Shown here piece after piece: positions 16,701 through 26,301 of a DNA stretch of 64,000 bases. How positions within the stretch are numbered: position 1 is the first letter of the stretch; each line of letters begins with the position of its first letter. The stretch is from Nostoc sp. MG11. Its GTDB lineage: Bacteria > Cyanobacteriota > Cyanobacteriia > Cyanobacteriales > Nostocaceae. Both the position numbers and the translations under genes were made by a program. The notes beneath the pieces were generated by a model. That model made no database searches, was not told the origin of the DNA, and saw only the letters and a program-made list of their open reading frames with translations. The stretch covers positions 236,519 through 300,518 of the forward strand of contig NZ_JACXXN010000008.1 in the NCBI RefSeq assembly GCF_014904695.1, written 5' to 3'.

Positions 16701-16722
16701 TAAATTTAGTAGAAGCAAAAAC

Positions 16723-17085
16723 ATGAAAGGTTTCAGAAAGCTGTCCTCAATTGTGATCTTGCTATTTGCTTTCGTGTATCCGGCTTCATTTGCTGAAGCG
16801 AAAGATACTTCTCTAAGTAATGATCTCAATGAACAGAGTAATGTGGCAGAAACTAACTTAGTTGGAGGTAACACTGAAGAACTTTTAATTGCTCAAAGGC
16901 GTTATGGACGACGAGGCTATAGACGCTCAGAGTATAGACGCCGAGTTTATAGACGACCAGTTTATAGACGTTCACGGTATAGACGATCGCAATATAGACG
17001 ATCACAATATAGACGCCCACAGTATAGGCGATCGCAGTACAGGCGATCGCAATATAGACGACCAATTTACATCAGGCTAAATTGA
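16723..17085 (+). CDS. Secreted Arg/Tyr-rich repeat protein, paralogue 2
   Basis: 120 residues. The signal peptide MKGFRKLSSIVILLFAFVYP (cleavage near AEA) is nearly identical to paralogue 1, and an acidic spacer follows. The C-terminal half is built of about ten five-residue units of the form YRR(S/P/R)(Q/V/R). The 15-bp DNA unit TATAGACGATCGCAA often carries GCGATCGC or close variants, so the array is also a cluster of HIP1-like sites. Predicted very basic, secreted and repetitive. Structural or polyanion-binding roles are plausible but unproven. Confidence 0.78.
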   Translation: MKGFRKLSSIVILLFAFVYPASFAEAKDTSLSNDLNEQSNVAETNLVGGNTEELLIAQRRYGRRGYRRSEYRRRVYRRPVYRRSRYRRSQYRRSQYRRPQYRRSQYRRSQYRRPIYIRLN

Positions 17086-17163
17086 TGACATTTAAGGCAA
17101 GCACAAATAGCTAGTAGTTAGTGGTCGTTCCACTAACCACTAACAGCAATACGCCATCCAGTC

Positions 17164-18168
17164 TTAATGGCTGACTACTACCTCTCCTTCAAGGCGGGCC
17201 AATCTCTCTGCAAGAAGTTTTTCTAGGTCTTCCAGCGCCTTGGTAAACCCTTTAATACCCTCATCTAGTTTGTCATATGCCATGCGATCGGCAGTGTGCA
17301 TCTTATCAAAAGTAGCCTTGTCAATGGATATTTTTTCAATTGACAAATTTGCTACTTTGGCAGGGTCGAGTTTGCGTGGTAGTTCGCCAATCGTTGCCTG
17401 CAATTCAGCTAAAAGGGATGGAGAAATGGTTAGCAAGTCACAACCTGCCAGTTCGGTAATTTCGCCAACGTTACGGAAACTAGCTCCCATAACTTCGGTT
17501 TTATAACCGAATTTCTTGTAGTAGTTGTAGATTTTGGTGACAGACAACACACCTGGATCTTCGGCTGCTGGGTAGCTATCGCGTCCGGTGTCTTTCTTGT
17601 ACCAGTCGAGAATCCGTCCGACAAAAGGAGAAATCAGCGTGATACCAGCTTCGGCGCAGGCGATCGCTTGGTGCAAGCCAAACAACAAAGTCAGGTTACA
17701 GTGAATACCTTCTTTCTCCAGAACTTCCGCAGCGCGAATACCTTCCCAGGTGGAGGCGATTTTAATGAGTACGCGATCGCGGGAAACTCCAGCCGCTTTG
17801 TATTGAGCAATTAAATCCCTTGCCTTAGCGATGGTAGCTTCTGTATCGTAAGACAAGCGTGCATCCACTTCTGTAGACACCCGACCAGGGATAATTTGCA
17901 AAATCTTCAGTCCAAAGGCAACAGCTAGACGGTCAAAAGCCAGAGAAACCACCTGTGCTTGGCAGGCGCCGGCTCCTGCATCTTTCTTTGCTTGGAGTAA
18001 AGTTTGATCAACAATTTCCTGATATTCCGGCATCTGTGCCGCAGCAGTAATCAGAGAGGGATTGGTGGTAGCATCTTGGGGTTTGAATTTCTCAATAGCC
18101 TGAATATCTCCCGTATCTGCGACCACAACAGTCATTGTCCGCAATTGTTCTAGTAAACTCTTAGACAT
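17164..18168 (-). CDS. tal: Transaldolase
   Basis: 334 residues, class TalB (usual length about 317) with a slightly long C-terminal tail. Family motifs: DATTNPSLI near residue 32, [13 protein letters not shown] near 96, the Schiff-base lysine in [12 protein letters not shown] (Lys136), [19 protein letters not shown] and [11 protein letters not shown]. It transfers a dihydroxyacetone unit between sugar phosphates in the oxidative pentose-phosphate pathway. It follows pyk on the same strand with a 148-bp gap. In heterocyst-forming relatives gap1, pyk and tal cluster in this order, as here. Confidence 0.95.
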   Translation of the reverse strand: MSKSLLEQLRTMTVVVADTGDIQAIEKFKPQDATTNPSLITAAAQMPEYQEIVDQTLLQAKKDAGAGACQAQVVSLAFDRLAVAFGLKILQIIPGRVSTEVDARLSYDTEATIAKARDLIAQYKAAGVSRDRVLIKIASTWEGIRAAEVLEKEGIHCNLTLLFGLHQAIACAEAGITLISPFVGRILDWYKKDTGRDSYPAAEDPGVLSVTKIYNYYKKFGYKTEVMGASFRNVGEITELAGCDLLTISPSLLAELQATIGELPRKLDPAKVANLSIEKISIDKATFDKMHTADRMAYDKLDEGIKGFTKALEDLEKLLAERLARLEGEVVVSH

Positions 18169-18316
18169 AAAATCCTCCGTGATGTTTGTTTAGGACTTAC
18201 TAACTTCCCTCATGTTCACACTCTCTGCTGTTCCTTCAATTCTGATTCTGGCAATTTTTCTTAAACATTGCCCAAGTTTTCTGGCTATCTTGAGCCACAG
18301 CCTTATTTTAGGTGTG

Positions 18317-19747
18317 TTATGCCGAAATTGGCTGTCCAATGGAATGCACTTTGATTAAGCTAGTTGTTCCTGCTTTACCAATTGGGACGCCGGAGGTAAT
18401 CACCACCTTATCGCCCTTATTCGCTAAACCCATGTCTACAACGGTGTTCACCACATTTGTAAACATTTCTTCTGCATTGTGGACTGGTGGGATCAGCAAA
18501 GGTTCCACACCCCAAGAAAGTGCTAGCTGGCGGTAAGCAGTAGCGTCCGGGGTCAGGGCAATGATGGGTGTACTTGGACGATATTTGGATACGAGTCTCG
18601 CTGTACTTCCTGATGAAGTATTACAAAGAATTGCTCGTGAGCCTGTTTCGTAAGCGATGCGACATACTGCTTCTGCCACAGATTCGGTGACGCTAAGACT
18701 ACCTGCTTCATGACACCAGGAATGTTTACCACCTTCATCTAAGGCCTGTTCTGTCCGCATGGCGATATTATGCATTGTCTGGACAGCGGCGATGGGATAT
18801 TCTCCCACAGCAGTTTCACCAGAGAGCATTACTGCATCAGTACCATCCAAGATAGAGTTAGCAACATCCGTTGCTTCGGCACGAGTTGGATCAGGGGCGC
18901 TAATCATCGACTCTAGCATTTGCGTGGCTGTAATCACCGGCTTGCCAGCCCGATTGCAACGGTGAATTATGTCTTTTTGAATCAGGGGTACTTCATGAAT
19001 TGGCATTTCTACCCCTAAATCGCCACGAGCAATCATAATCCCGTCGGCAACATCTATGATCGCATCTAGCTGTTCTACTGCCTCTGCTCTTTCAATTTTG
19101 GCGATGACGCGAATATTTGCACCAGCTGCTTCAATCATTCGCTGGGCAGGTTCTAAGTCTTGTGGCGATCGCACAAAGGATACTGCCACCCAGTCTACGC
19201 CCAACTGAATCCCAAAGCGCAAATCTAGTAAGTCTTTTTCGGTGATCGAACTAACAGGTAAACGAGTTTCTGGCAGGTTTACCCCCTTGCGCGTGGAAAT
19301 TAACCCACCAATTTTTACCTGTGCGCGAATTCGATCAGCATCGCGATCGGTGACAATCAACTTGACACGACCATCATTAATCAAAATTTGTTCACCTGGT
19401 CGCACCATTGCAAACAAAGTTGGCAACGGTAGGGGTAGTTCGTCAATACTCTCGCCTTTCTCTTGCAAAACAAAAGTAACTTCACTGCCAGCTTCCACAG
19501 TTAGCCCATCTGGTGGCAAGGTTCCCAAACGAATTTTGGGGCCACACAGGTCTTGCATGATGGCGATCGGTTTTTGTTGCTCATTACTAATCTTTCTGAG
19601 GTGCTGAGCAGTTTGAGCGTGGAATTCATAGGCTCCGTGAGAAAAGTTCAGCCGTGCCATATTCATGCCAGCTTCTACTAATGCTTGTAGCCTTTCAGGT
19701 GCAGATGTAGCAGGCCCAACAGTACAAATAATTTTGGTTCGACGCAT
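18317..19747 (-). CDS. pyk: Pyruvate kinase
   Basis: 476 residues, normal for the family without an added C-terminal phosphotransferase domain. Motifs: RRTKIICTVGPAT at the start, MARLNFSHG, IAKIERAEAVEQLDAII, DGIMIARGDLGVEMP, KPVITATQMLESMI and DGTDAVMLSGETAVGEYP. It makes pyruvate and ATP from phosphoenolpyruvate. The second half (about 350-476) is the allosteric domain. The gene lies between gap (upstream, separated by a repeat-filled 945-bp spacer) and tal. Confidence 0.97.
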   Translation of the reverse strand: MRRTKIICTVGPATSAPERLQALVEAGMNMARLNFSHGAYEFHAQTAQHLRKISNEQQKPIAIMQDLCGPKIRLGTLPPDGLTVEAGSEVTFVLQEKGESIDELPLPLPTLFAMVRPGEQILINDGRVKLIVTDRDADRIRAQVKIGGLISTRKGVNLPETRLPVSSITEKDLLDLRFGIQLGVDWVAVSFVRSPQDLEPAQRMIEAAGANIRVIAKIERAEAVEQLDAIIDVADGIMIARGDLGVEMPIHEVPLIQKDIIHRCNRAGKPVITATQMLESMISAPDPTRAEATDVANSILDGTDAVMLSGETAVGEYPIAAVQTMHNIAMRTEQALDEGGKHSWCHEAGSLSVTESVAEAVCRIAYETGSRAILCNTSSGSTARLVSKYRPSTPIIALTPDATAYRQLALSWGVEPLLIPPVHNAEEMFTNVVNTVVDMGLANKGDKVVITSGVPIGKAGTTSLIKVHSIGQPISA

Positions 19748-19995
19748 AAGGATTTAGGAATTTTAGGAATAACTTACGACGTGGACGCTTGAAGCGATCG
19801 CTTAGGGTGTCCAAAAGCGTATGTGCTTGATATTGCTTATTGACTAAGTAAACGTGAGTTTGACAAACCTCTCCTTGCCTTGAACTAAAGTTTAAGCTTG
19901 TCCCTCTCCAGCTCAAGGAAGGACAGATTTTACCGCGTAAAACCTCTTAAAGGTCTTTGTCTTAAGTTGTTTGAGGATGACGCAATCAGCAATTG

Positions 19996-20024
19996 TCTAG
20001 GCGTAGCCAGCCGTAGGCATCGCC
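19996..20024. repeat. Interspersed repeat of the GGCGTAGCC...GGCATCGCC type
   Basis: TAGGCGTAGCCAGCCG followed by TAGGCATCGCC. This is the closest relative in the window of the segment that interrupts the DUF2470 gene (1884-1907), and pieces also occur at 40777-40796. Confidence 0.65.
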
Positions 20025-20207
20025 GAAATAACAAATGCGGCCACCGAAATAACAATGGCAGTCTTAATTGCCTATACCTATTTGCCTACAAAACCCTCAC
20101 TTGATATATACCTCAAACACTTACCTGCTGTTTTTTAGCTTGTCGAACTCACTTTAAGTAAAGTTACTTTATTCTGTTTTCAGGGTATCTACCATTTGAT
20201 TCAAATC

Positions 20208-20541
20208 AGGACTTACGCACTCAGATCCCCCAACCCCCTTAAAAAGGGGGCTTTAGAAGTTCCCCCCTTTTTAAGCTACGGTGTACACACAAGTCTTTTA
20301 GAGTTGCCCCACAGGCTTTTGATCCCCCCAACCCCCCTTCAAAAGGGGGGCAAAAACCTCTCAAAGTCCCCCTTTTTAAGGGGGATTTAGGAGGATCTAC
20401 AACGATTTTGGTTTTGTACAGAGATGTGTGTACACCGTAGCCTTTTTAAGGGGAGCCAGCGCGGTCTTGGGGTCTCCCCAAGTGGAGCGACTGGCGTGGG
20501 CTAGGGGGGATCTAGGTTTCAGGCTTCAGTGCGTAAGTCCT
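20208..20541. repeat. MITE-like element with 14-bp perfect terminal inverted repeats (large copy)
   Basis: Ends AGGACTTACGCACT (20208-20221) and AGTGCGTAAGTCCT (20528-20541). The interior holds several GATCCCCCAACCCCC / AAAAAGGGGG inverted segments, which can fold into long hairpins. It also contains a GCCAGCGCGGTCTTGGGG piece. No transposase. A shorter relative with the same ends lies at 24694-24809. Confidence 0.8.
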
Positions 20542-20692
20542 ACAAATCCCAAACCGGGGACTGCGGATTAAAGACTGGGAAAAAGGTAAGGGGTAAGGGG
20601 AAGAACATCTCTTTGCCCTTTACCCTTTAACCTTTTCCCCTATTTCCTAATACCCAATCTCTAATCTCTAATTTCTATTCCCCAATTCTCAA

Positions 20693-22178
<1,486 letters not shown>

Positions 22179-22424
22179 TTAATGAATTTCTAATTGTTTT
22201 TTAGCACTTTTCAACTGTTTCCAGAGAACATGAATTTGTTTGTAAGCCTGTTCTGGGGAAAGTTTACTACCAGTTTGTAGGCTACAAATGTAATTCACGC
22301 GCTGAGAAAAATCTTGGAGATGAGCATTAAACACCAAGTACTCTGTTTTAAACTGTCCATAGTATGGACTACGAGGATATAGAAAATCACATATTTCGGA
22401 TAGCAAATCAGAATGCTGGTACAT
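22179..22424 (-). CDS. Small conserved cyanobacterial protein (possibly DUF7219)
   Basis: 81 residues, soluble. The sequence FLYPRSPYYGQFKTEYLVFN followed by LSPEQAYKQIHVLWKQLKSA resembles a short protein I remember as common in cyanobacteria, possibly the DUF7219 family; that name is from memory. No motif suggests an activity. It follows the Cys-rich small gene on the same strand, about 50 bp downstream. Confidence 0.6.
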   Translation of the reverse strand: MYQHSDLLSEICDFLYPRSPYYGQFKTEYLVFNAHLQDFSQRVNYICSLQTGSKLSPEQAYKQIHVLWKQLKSAKKQLEIH

Positions 22425-22475
22425 AAATATTTATACTTATTTGTTGCCAGTAACGAATTGTTTAATTACAGAAGT

Positions 22476-22748
22476 TTAACAAGGCTTCCGCCGACCTTTT
22501 TGGCAGGCATTACATGCAGCAGTTTTAAGCTCAAAGTCAATACAACCAATCGCCTGTTCTGAGCAAGCTTTTTTTGGATGTACTGTACATTTGAGACGGT
22601 AATCATTAGTGAAATATTCGCAAGCATGGCAGGGAATTTCATGCAGCTCTTTTAAGAAAATTATCCCTTTTTTTAAAGTTGACCAAATATTCCAAATAAA
22701 TAGAATCATCATTACCCAAGCACAGAAGGCAGCAAAAATTATAGCCAT
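22476..22748 (-). CDS. Small membrane protein with a cysteine-rich domain
   Basis: 90 residues. One membrane segment at the N-terminus (about 3-22) is followed by a domain with nine cysteines, including CHAC, KKAC, AIGC, CNAC and the final Cys. The pattern suggests a metal site (zinc or Fe-S) or disulphides, but no named family is recognised. The ATG is preceded by TTTGGTGAGGATAAATAATA, giving a GAGG ribosome site. Likely co-transcribed with the 81-residue gene after it. Confidence 0.6.
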   Translation of the reverse strand: MAIIFAAFCAWVMMILFIWNIWSTLKKGIIFLKELHEIPCHACEYFTNDYRLKCTVHPKKACSEQAIGCIDFELKTAACNACQKGRRKPC

Positions 22749-23010
22749 TATTATTTATCCTCACCAAACTTAAAAAAATGCCCGCAGTCCAATGCTGTTA
22801 ACCGCAGGCATAGGACATTATTTAGCTAGATTGAGCGAAACTAAATTATCTAGATTTGGTGTCACGTAAACTCGCTTTTTGGTGTTTCACAGTACAGGGT
22901 ACGATTTCGTGACAGTTTTAAGAAAGGGATGGTGTGAAGAAAGGTGATCGCAGAGATAATTGGAATAGTGCGATCGCCTAATCATCCAACTTTTGGAGCA
23001 GTACTAATGA

Positions 23011-23511
23011 CTAAATCGAGTTAATAGCGATCGCAGTAAATATAGCAACACTATTCAACAACAGATAAGCAAAGATTACTCCACCAATTCCACCAATTAG
23101 AAAGCCATCAGTAAACTGACTCCATCTTTCTGTAGAGTTGAGAGTTTGTGAAACACGGGGAACTGTTGCAACCGCTGCTACTCGTGGATAGATTTCTTGC
23201 TGTCTTTCAAAGCTAGTAGTGCCATAAATTGAAAAAGCAATTGTCAGGATAAGAATCAAACTGCCTGCGGCTAGTAAACCAAATAAGTTAGCCGCATTAG
23301 AATTGCGTAATAAACCTAATGAACCTAATGTGGCAAAGGGGCCAACTAGCCAATAACCATGAGCCATACCAATTTCCAATCCCCGCGCCAGAGGAGATAT
23401 ACCAGGGCGGTAAATTGGCAAGTATCTGAGAAACTTCAACGTCAAATCAGAAGAGTTGAACGCGTTTGCTTGATTATTCGTCTGGCGTTCTACCCGTGGC
23501 GGCTGAACCAT
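23011..23511 (-). CDS. PsaL-like domain protein, probably the surviving end of a CP43'-PsaL fusion
   Basis: 166 residues from the ATG at 23511. The segment YRPGISPLARGLEIGMAHGY and the three hydrophobic stretches (about 45-70, 78-95, 135-160) identify photosystem I subunit XI (PsaL). It is divergent from typical cyanobacterial PsaL, with a different N-terminus and no psaI nearby. Directly upstream in the same frame the DNA encodes AAGFDFKNGD before the Met. That resembles the C-terminus of IsiA/Pcb (CP43-like) antenna proteins, some of which carry a PsaL-like domain. I infer that the antenna part was lost. Expression from the internal ATG is possible but not shown. Confidence 0.6.
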   Translation of the reverse strand: MVQPPRVERQTNNQANAFNSSDLTLKFLRYLPIYRPGISPLARGLEIGMAHGYWLVGPFATLGSLGLLRNSNAANLFGLLAAGSLILILTIAFSIYGTTSFERQQEIYPRVAAVATVPRVSQTLNSTERWSQFTDGFLIGGIGGVIFAYLLLNSVAIFTAIAINSI

Positions 23512-23909
23512 GTCACCATTTTTAAAATCAAATCCGGCTGCAATGTAAATATCTTCTTGTTTACGATATGCAGGTCGGTATTGCTCAACAATTGCCCAAT
23601 GGTGCTGCTTTCATTCAGCAAGTGAAAACAGTTTAGCTTTGCGTGATGCCCGCATTGGAGTAGTTGCGATCACTGGGGTAGTTCTAGAGTTCGGCACCGA
23701 ACCGACTGTGCGTCATGCAGCCGATTTAAGTTACGTTCTAGTATTGATTCAATATGCGTGCTATTCTTTTTCTAAGCAAAATCGAGAGCGATCGCTAAAA
23801 AATCAAAAATCTTCGCTCGGTTGATTTAACTACAAAAATTAATCCGTTTAGTAAAATGCTGAACAGAGGGCGTTAAGTCGTTTTTCTTAACCTCATAAAA
23901 TTTAGGATT
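23512..23909. other. Intergenic region with a possible antenna-gene remnant
   Basis: About 400 bp. On the minus strand the frame of the PsaL domain stays open for 34 codons upstream of its ATG (to a TGA near 23617) and ends in the CP43-like AAGFDFKNGD. Before that TGA another 30 or so codons are open without a recognisable product. The remainder, to 23909, shows nothing I can identify. Confidence 0.4.
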
Positions 23910-24662
23910 TTAGGAACTGCTGGAAGTCAGTGCAGATACTTCCAGTGATCGCAGATGGTGGCGTTGCCAAAAACTCACAATTTGTTCGCCAACCTGTTGA
24001 GGATAGAAGTAGTGAAAAAAGTGATAACCTTTTGGGTATTCCCAAATATTATCTTCTGGCTTAAACCAATTTAGCCAGTCATTTAATGCATTTGGGTCAA
24101 CTACCGGATCATTCTGGCTACCACATACCATCATTGGCATGGAAACCCCACCTTTGGGTAAATGAACCAACTTAAAGAGAGAGTGCTGCGAGGGAGATTG
24201 CTCTAAATCTTTATCTAAGGCAGCCACTAACTTCTTAGTAGTATGAGGCGGTTGATTGCCAAACAGATTACGAACGCTGTTTGTTAAAACTTGCTCACGG
24301 CTGATGCTAAACAATTGTCGTTGAAAGTAGTAGTGAGCATGCCATGTGTTTGCAGGTTGCGCTGCTACAGCCAGCAGAGTTAGCGATCGCACTTTTTTGG
24401 GAAATCGACGGGCAAAAGTTAAAGCGATCGCACCACTCATCCCATGACCTGCTAAATGCACCGAGTCAGGATAAGATTCTAAAAATTCATCTAGCAGCGC
24501 CACAGCTTTATCTATGGAACTAGCTTCATCTTTAGTTTGATGATATTCCCATTGAGCAACTCTCGTATACTCAGATAAGTATTGAAGCAATGGTTTATCA
24601 AAGCGCTTCAAAATCGGACTAGCATTTAACCAAAGAACATCAAATGAGTCACACATAAACAC
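23910..24662 (-). CDS. Alpha/beta-hydrolase-fold protein lacking the usual nucleophile serine (isiC-like position)
   Basis: 250 residues with an alpha/beta-hydrolase layout: a core strand and helix VHLAGHGMSGAIALTFARRF, then KKVRSLTLLAVAAQP, MMVCGSQNDPVVDP and a late His in KGYHFFHYFYP. The nucleophile elbow reads G72-H-G-M-S-G77, so Gly74 sits where GHSMGG-type enzymes have Ser. Ser76 is two residues away. The protein may be non-catalytic or use a shifted serine. It lies behind flavodoxin on the same strand. From memory, some cyanobacteria have such a gene third in isiABC, which fits the antenna stub upstream. Confidence 0.75.
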   Translation of the reverse strand: MFMCDSFDVLWLNASPILKRFDKPLLQYLSEYTRVAQWEYHQTKDEASSIDKAVALLDEFLESYPDSVHLAGHGMSGAIALTFARRFPKKVRSLTLLAVAAQPANTWHAHYYFQRQLFSISREQVLTNSVRNLFGNQPPHTTKKLVAALDKDLEQSPSQHSLFKLVHLPKGGVSMPMMVCGSQNDPVVDPNALNDWLNWFKPEDNIWEYPKGYHFFHYFYPQQVGEQIVSFWQRHHLRSLEVSALTSSSS

Positions 24663-24693
24663 CTACCATACCCATAAGTTATGAATTATTAAT

Positions 24694-24809
24694 AGGACTT
24701 ACGCACTCAAAACCTGAAACCTCGATTCCCTCTAGCCACCTTACAAAGGGGAAAATTTGAGAAGCCACCTTTTTAAGGAATGTTGGAGAATCTCTTCTGC
24801 GTAAATCCT
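24694..24809. repeat. MITE-like element, small copy
   Basis: Starts AGGACTTACGCACT (24694-24707), identical to the large copy, and ends TGCGTAAATCCT with one mismatch to the inverse. The interior is 90 bp of degraded CCTCTAGCCACCTTACAAAG / CCACCTTTTTAAGG sequence. It sits between flavodoxin and the hydrolase gene. Confidence 0.7.
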
Positions 24810-24868
24810 AATAAATTTTGAGTCAATTTAGTAGGAGCAATGCGTTACTCCTACAAACTCTTTACAAC

Positions 24869-25381
24869 CTAAATTCCAAATTCTTTCTTCAACTGAGCAA
24901 CCCACGCCTTAACTCGCCCATCCGTTAAGTCAGATTGATTATCATCATCAATTGCCAGTCCACAAAACTTACCATTTCTAACGGCTTTAGACTCATTAAA
25001 GTCATAACCTTCTGTTGACCAATAGCCAACAGTTTTTCCACCCTGCTGGGAAATTTTTTCTTCCAGAATACCAATTGCATCTTGGAAGTTGTCAGTATAG
25101 CCAGCCTGATCTCCAGCACCAAAATAAGCTACTGCTTTACCATTAAAATTAATTTCATCAAGGTCAGGAAAAAAGCCTTCCCAATCACTTTGAAGTTCAC
25201 CGATATTCCAAGTGGGACAACCAATAATGATACATTCATAGTCATCAAAATCAGTAGTTTCCGCTTGAGAAATGTCGTGCAATGTCACGACGTTATCACC
25301 AAACTCATCCCGAATCATTTCGGCTACAGATTCGGTTCTGCCAGTTTGAGTACCATAGAACAAACCAATGTTTTTCGGCAT
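24869..25381 (-). CDS. isiB: Flavodoxin (long-chain)
   Basis: 170 residues, the length of cyanobacterial long-chain flavodoxins. The FMN phosphate loop GTQTGRTE is at 10-17, the flavin-stacking loop CPTWNIGELQSDW near 55-67, YFGAGDQAGYTDNFQDA near 95, and the extra loop typical of the long-chain class follows. It replaces ferredoxin as a one-electron carrier when iron is short. The ATG follows a good AGGTG site. Immediately upstream in the same transcript direction is a stub of an IsiA/CP43-like antenna gene, which supports the isiB assignment. Confidence 0.94.
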   Translation of the reverse strand: MPKNIGLFYGTQTGRTESVAEMIRDEFGDNVVTLHDISQAETTDFDDYECIIIGCPTWNIGELQSDWEGFFPDLDEINFNGKAVAYFGAGDQAGYTDNFQDAIGILEEKISQQGGKTVGYWSTEGYDFNESKAVRNGKFCGLAIDDDNQSDLTDGRVKAWVAQLKKEFGI

Positions 25382-25402
25382 TTTGACACCTGCTAAATAG
25401 TT

Positions 25403-25513
25403 TTAAGATTGAGCAACGTGAGCGCTCAAAAGTCGCCCTGAAAAGTTAATTAATCGGGTGTTCCCTGACCACTAGGGAATCGACTACGGAGTTTGAACAG
25501 CCATGCTTGTCAT
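25403..25513 (-). pseudogene. N-terminal stub of an IsiA/Pcb (CP43-like) chlorophyll-binding protein gene
   Basis: An excellent ribosome site (AGGAGG) precedes ATG 25513. The 37 codons read MTSMAVQTP, stop, SIP, stop, then WSGNTRLINFSGRLLSAHVA and QS before a final TAA at 25403-25405. The last stretch matches the conserved start of CP43-family proteins ([21 protein letters not shown] is my memory of the CP43 form). Two in-frame stops, and the loss of everything after about 35 codons, show it is dead as an antenna gene. A nine-residue leader peptide could still be translated before flavodoxin. The stub ends 21 bp before the flavodoxin ATG. Confidence 0.78.
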
Positions 25514-26301
25514 GGCGTTACCTCCTGAGAAAGTTTAGAAATAGCTGAGATATATAGCTAGCTTAATGAATATATATCTCAATAAGTCTTGCAATATCCT
25601 ATCAGACTTCTTGAAATTATTTAGCACTTATTTTATATAAACTTTTATAAAGCTGTAAATGCTGTAAGCTGGAAAATGCTCTGAAAAACTAGCGCATGGT
25701 CGTGTTAGCTCTGGACAAAGCTTGTATTAATGGAGAACTTTCAGGCTAAAAGTTGCTATTTAATTGCAATAAGCTTGTGCTAGACTTAAAGCTACTTACA
25801 GAATGGTATAAACCTTTCCACGCCAATGAGGCTGAATCCTGGTTTTGGATTCTAAGATCACAAAGTCAGAAATTTAGCCTTTTTTTCTGAGAATAGTAAT
25901 AGGAATAGCTCGTAGAAGACTTGATATAGAAGGTGTTTGGTACTAAATTACTACGTTTCAGGATGATGGCTGATGGAAAGCGATCGCCCATCAAATCAGT
26001 TTGAAAAGCAAAATCTCCAATCGTATTGATAAGACTTATTATTAAGTCTAAGCAATCTATTTAACACTAGTTATAAATATTACTATCGTTTCTCAAGTAA
26101 GCATATTTTATACTGGTTTGGCAAAAGAAGCGATCGCAGGATGCAAAGCAACACCATAGCATCAGCAGCAATTTTAGCTCTAATATTTTTCGGACTTTTG
26201 CAAGAGGTCTAGTTCTGAAAGTTGATAATAATAGAAATTGAGGAGATGCGGGGAAAATGTTTCTTCAAATCTCTCCGCATCCCTCTATTTTAGTGTCTTC
26301 T
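25514..26301. other. Upstream region of the flavodoxin transcript and downstream of xfp
   Basis: About 790 bp without a gene. Next to the antenna stub lies an 11-bp inverted repeat (25546-25581), then AT-rich DNA where an iron-responsive promoter would be expected; no clear Fur box was recognised. The rest (25640-26300) shows isolated HIP1 sites only. Confidence 0.4.
25546..25581 (-). promoter_or_regulatory. 11-bp perfect inverted repeat in the leader of the antenna stub/flavodoxin
   Basis: TGAGATATATA (25546-25556) and TATATATCTCA (25571-25581), separated by 14 bp, 33 bp before the stub's ATG. It could be a protein site in the promoter or a hairpin in the mRNA leader. Confidence 0.45.

Larger units (their letters stand above)
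16157..16722. other. Intergenic region between the two Arg/Tyr-rich paralogues
   Basis: About 565 bp, AT-rich. It contains the second full copy of the 77-bp palindromic repeat (16172-16248) and the shared leader element (16686-16700). Nothing else recognised. Confidence 0.5.
19748..20692. other. 945-bp repeat-filled spacer between gap and pyk
   Basis: No gene. It contains a 29-bp interspersed repeat (19996-20024), a 334-bp MITE-like element (20208-20541) and low-complexity GGGGTAAGGGG / CCCCTTACC-like runs up to the gap stop codon. The pyk promoter must lie at the 19748-19990 end. Confidence 0.6.

Noticed and set aside
20208..20541. Possible CRISPR array in the repeated CCCCC/GGGGG region
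   Set aside because: The repeats are inverted, unevenly spaced and low-complexity, with no unique spacers of constant size and no cas genes.
23639..23824. Plus-strand open frame upstream of the PsaL domain
   Set aside because: TTG start, no ribosome site, no recognisable product; it lies opposite a probable antenna remnant.
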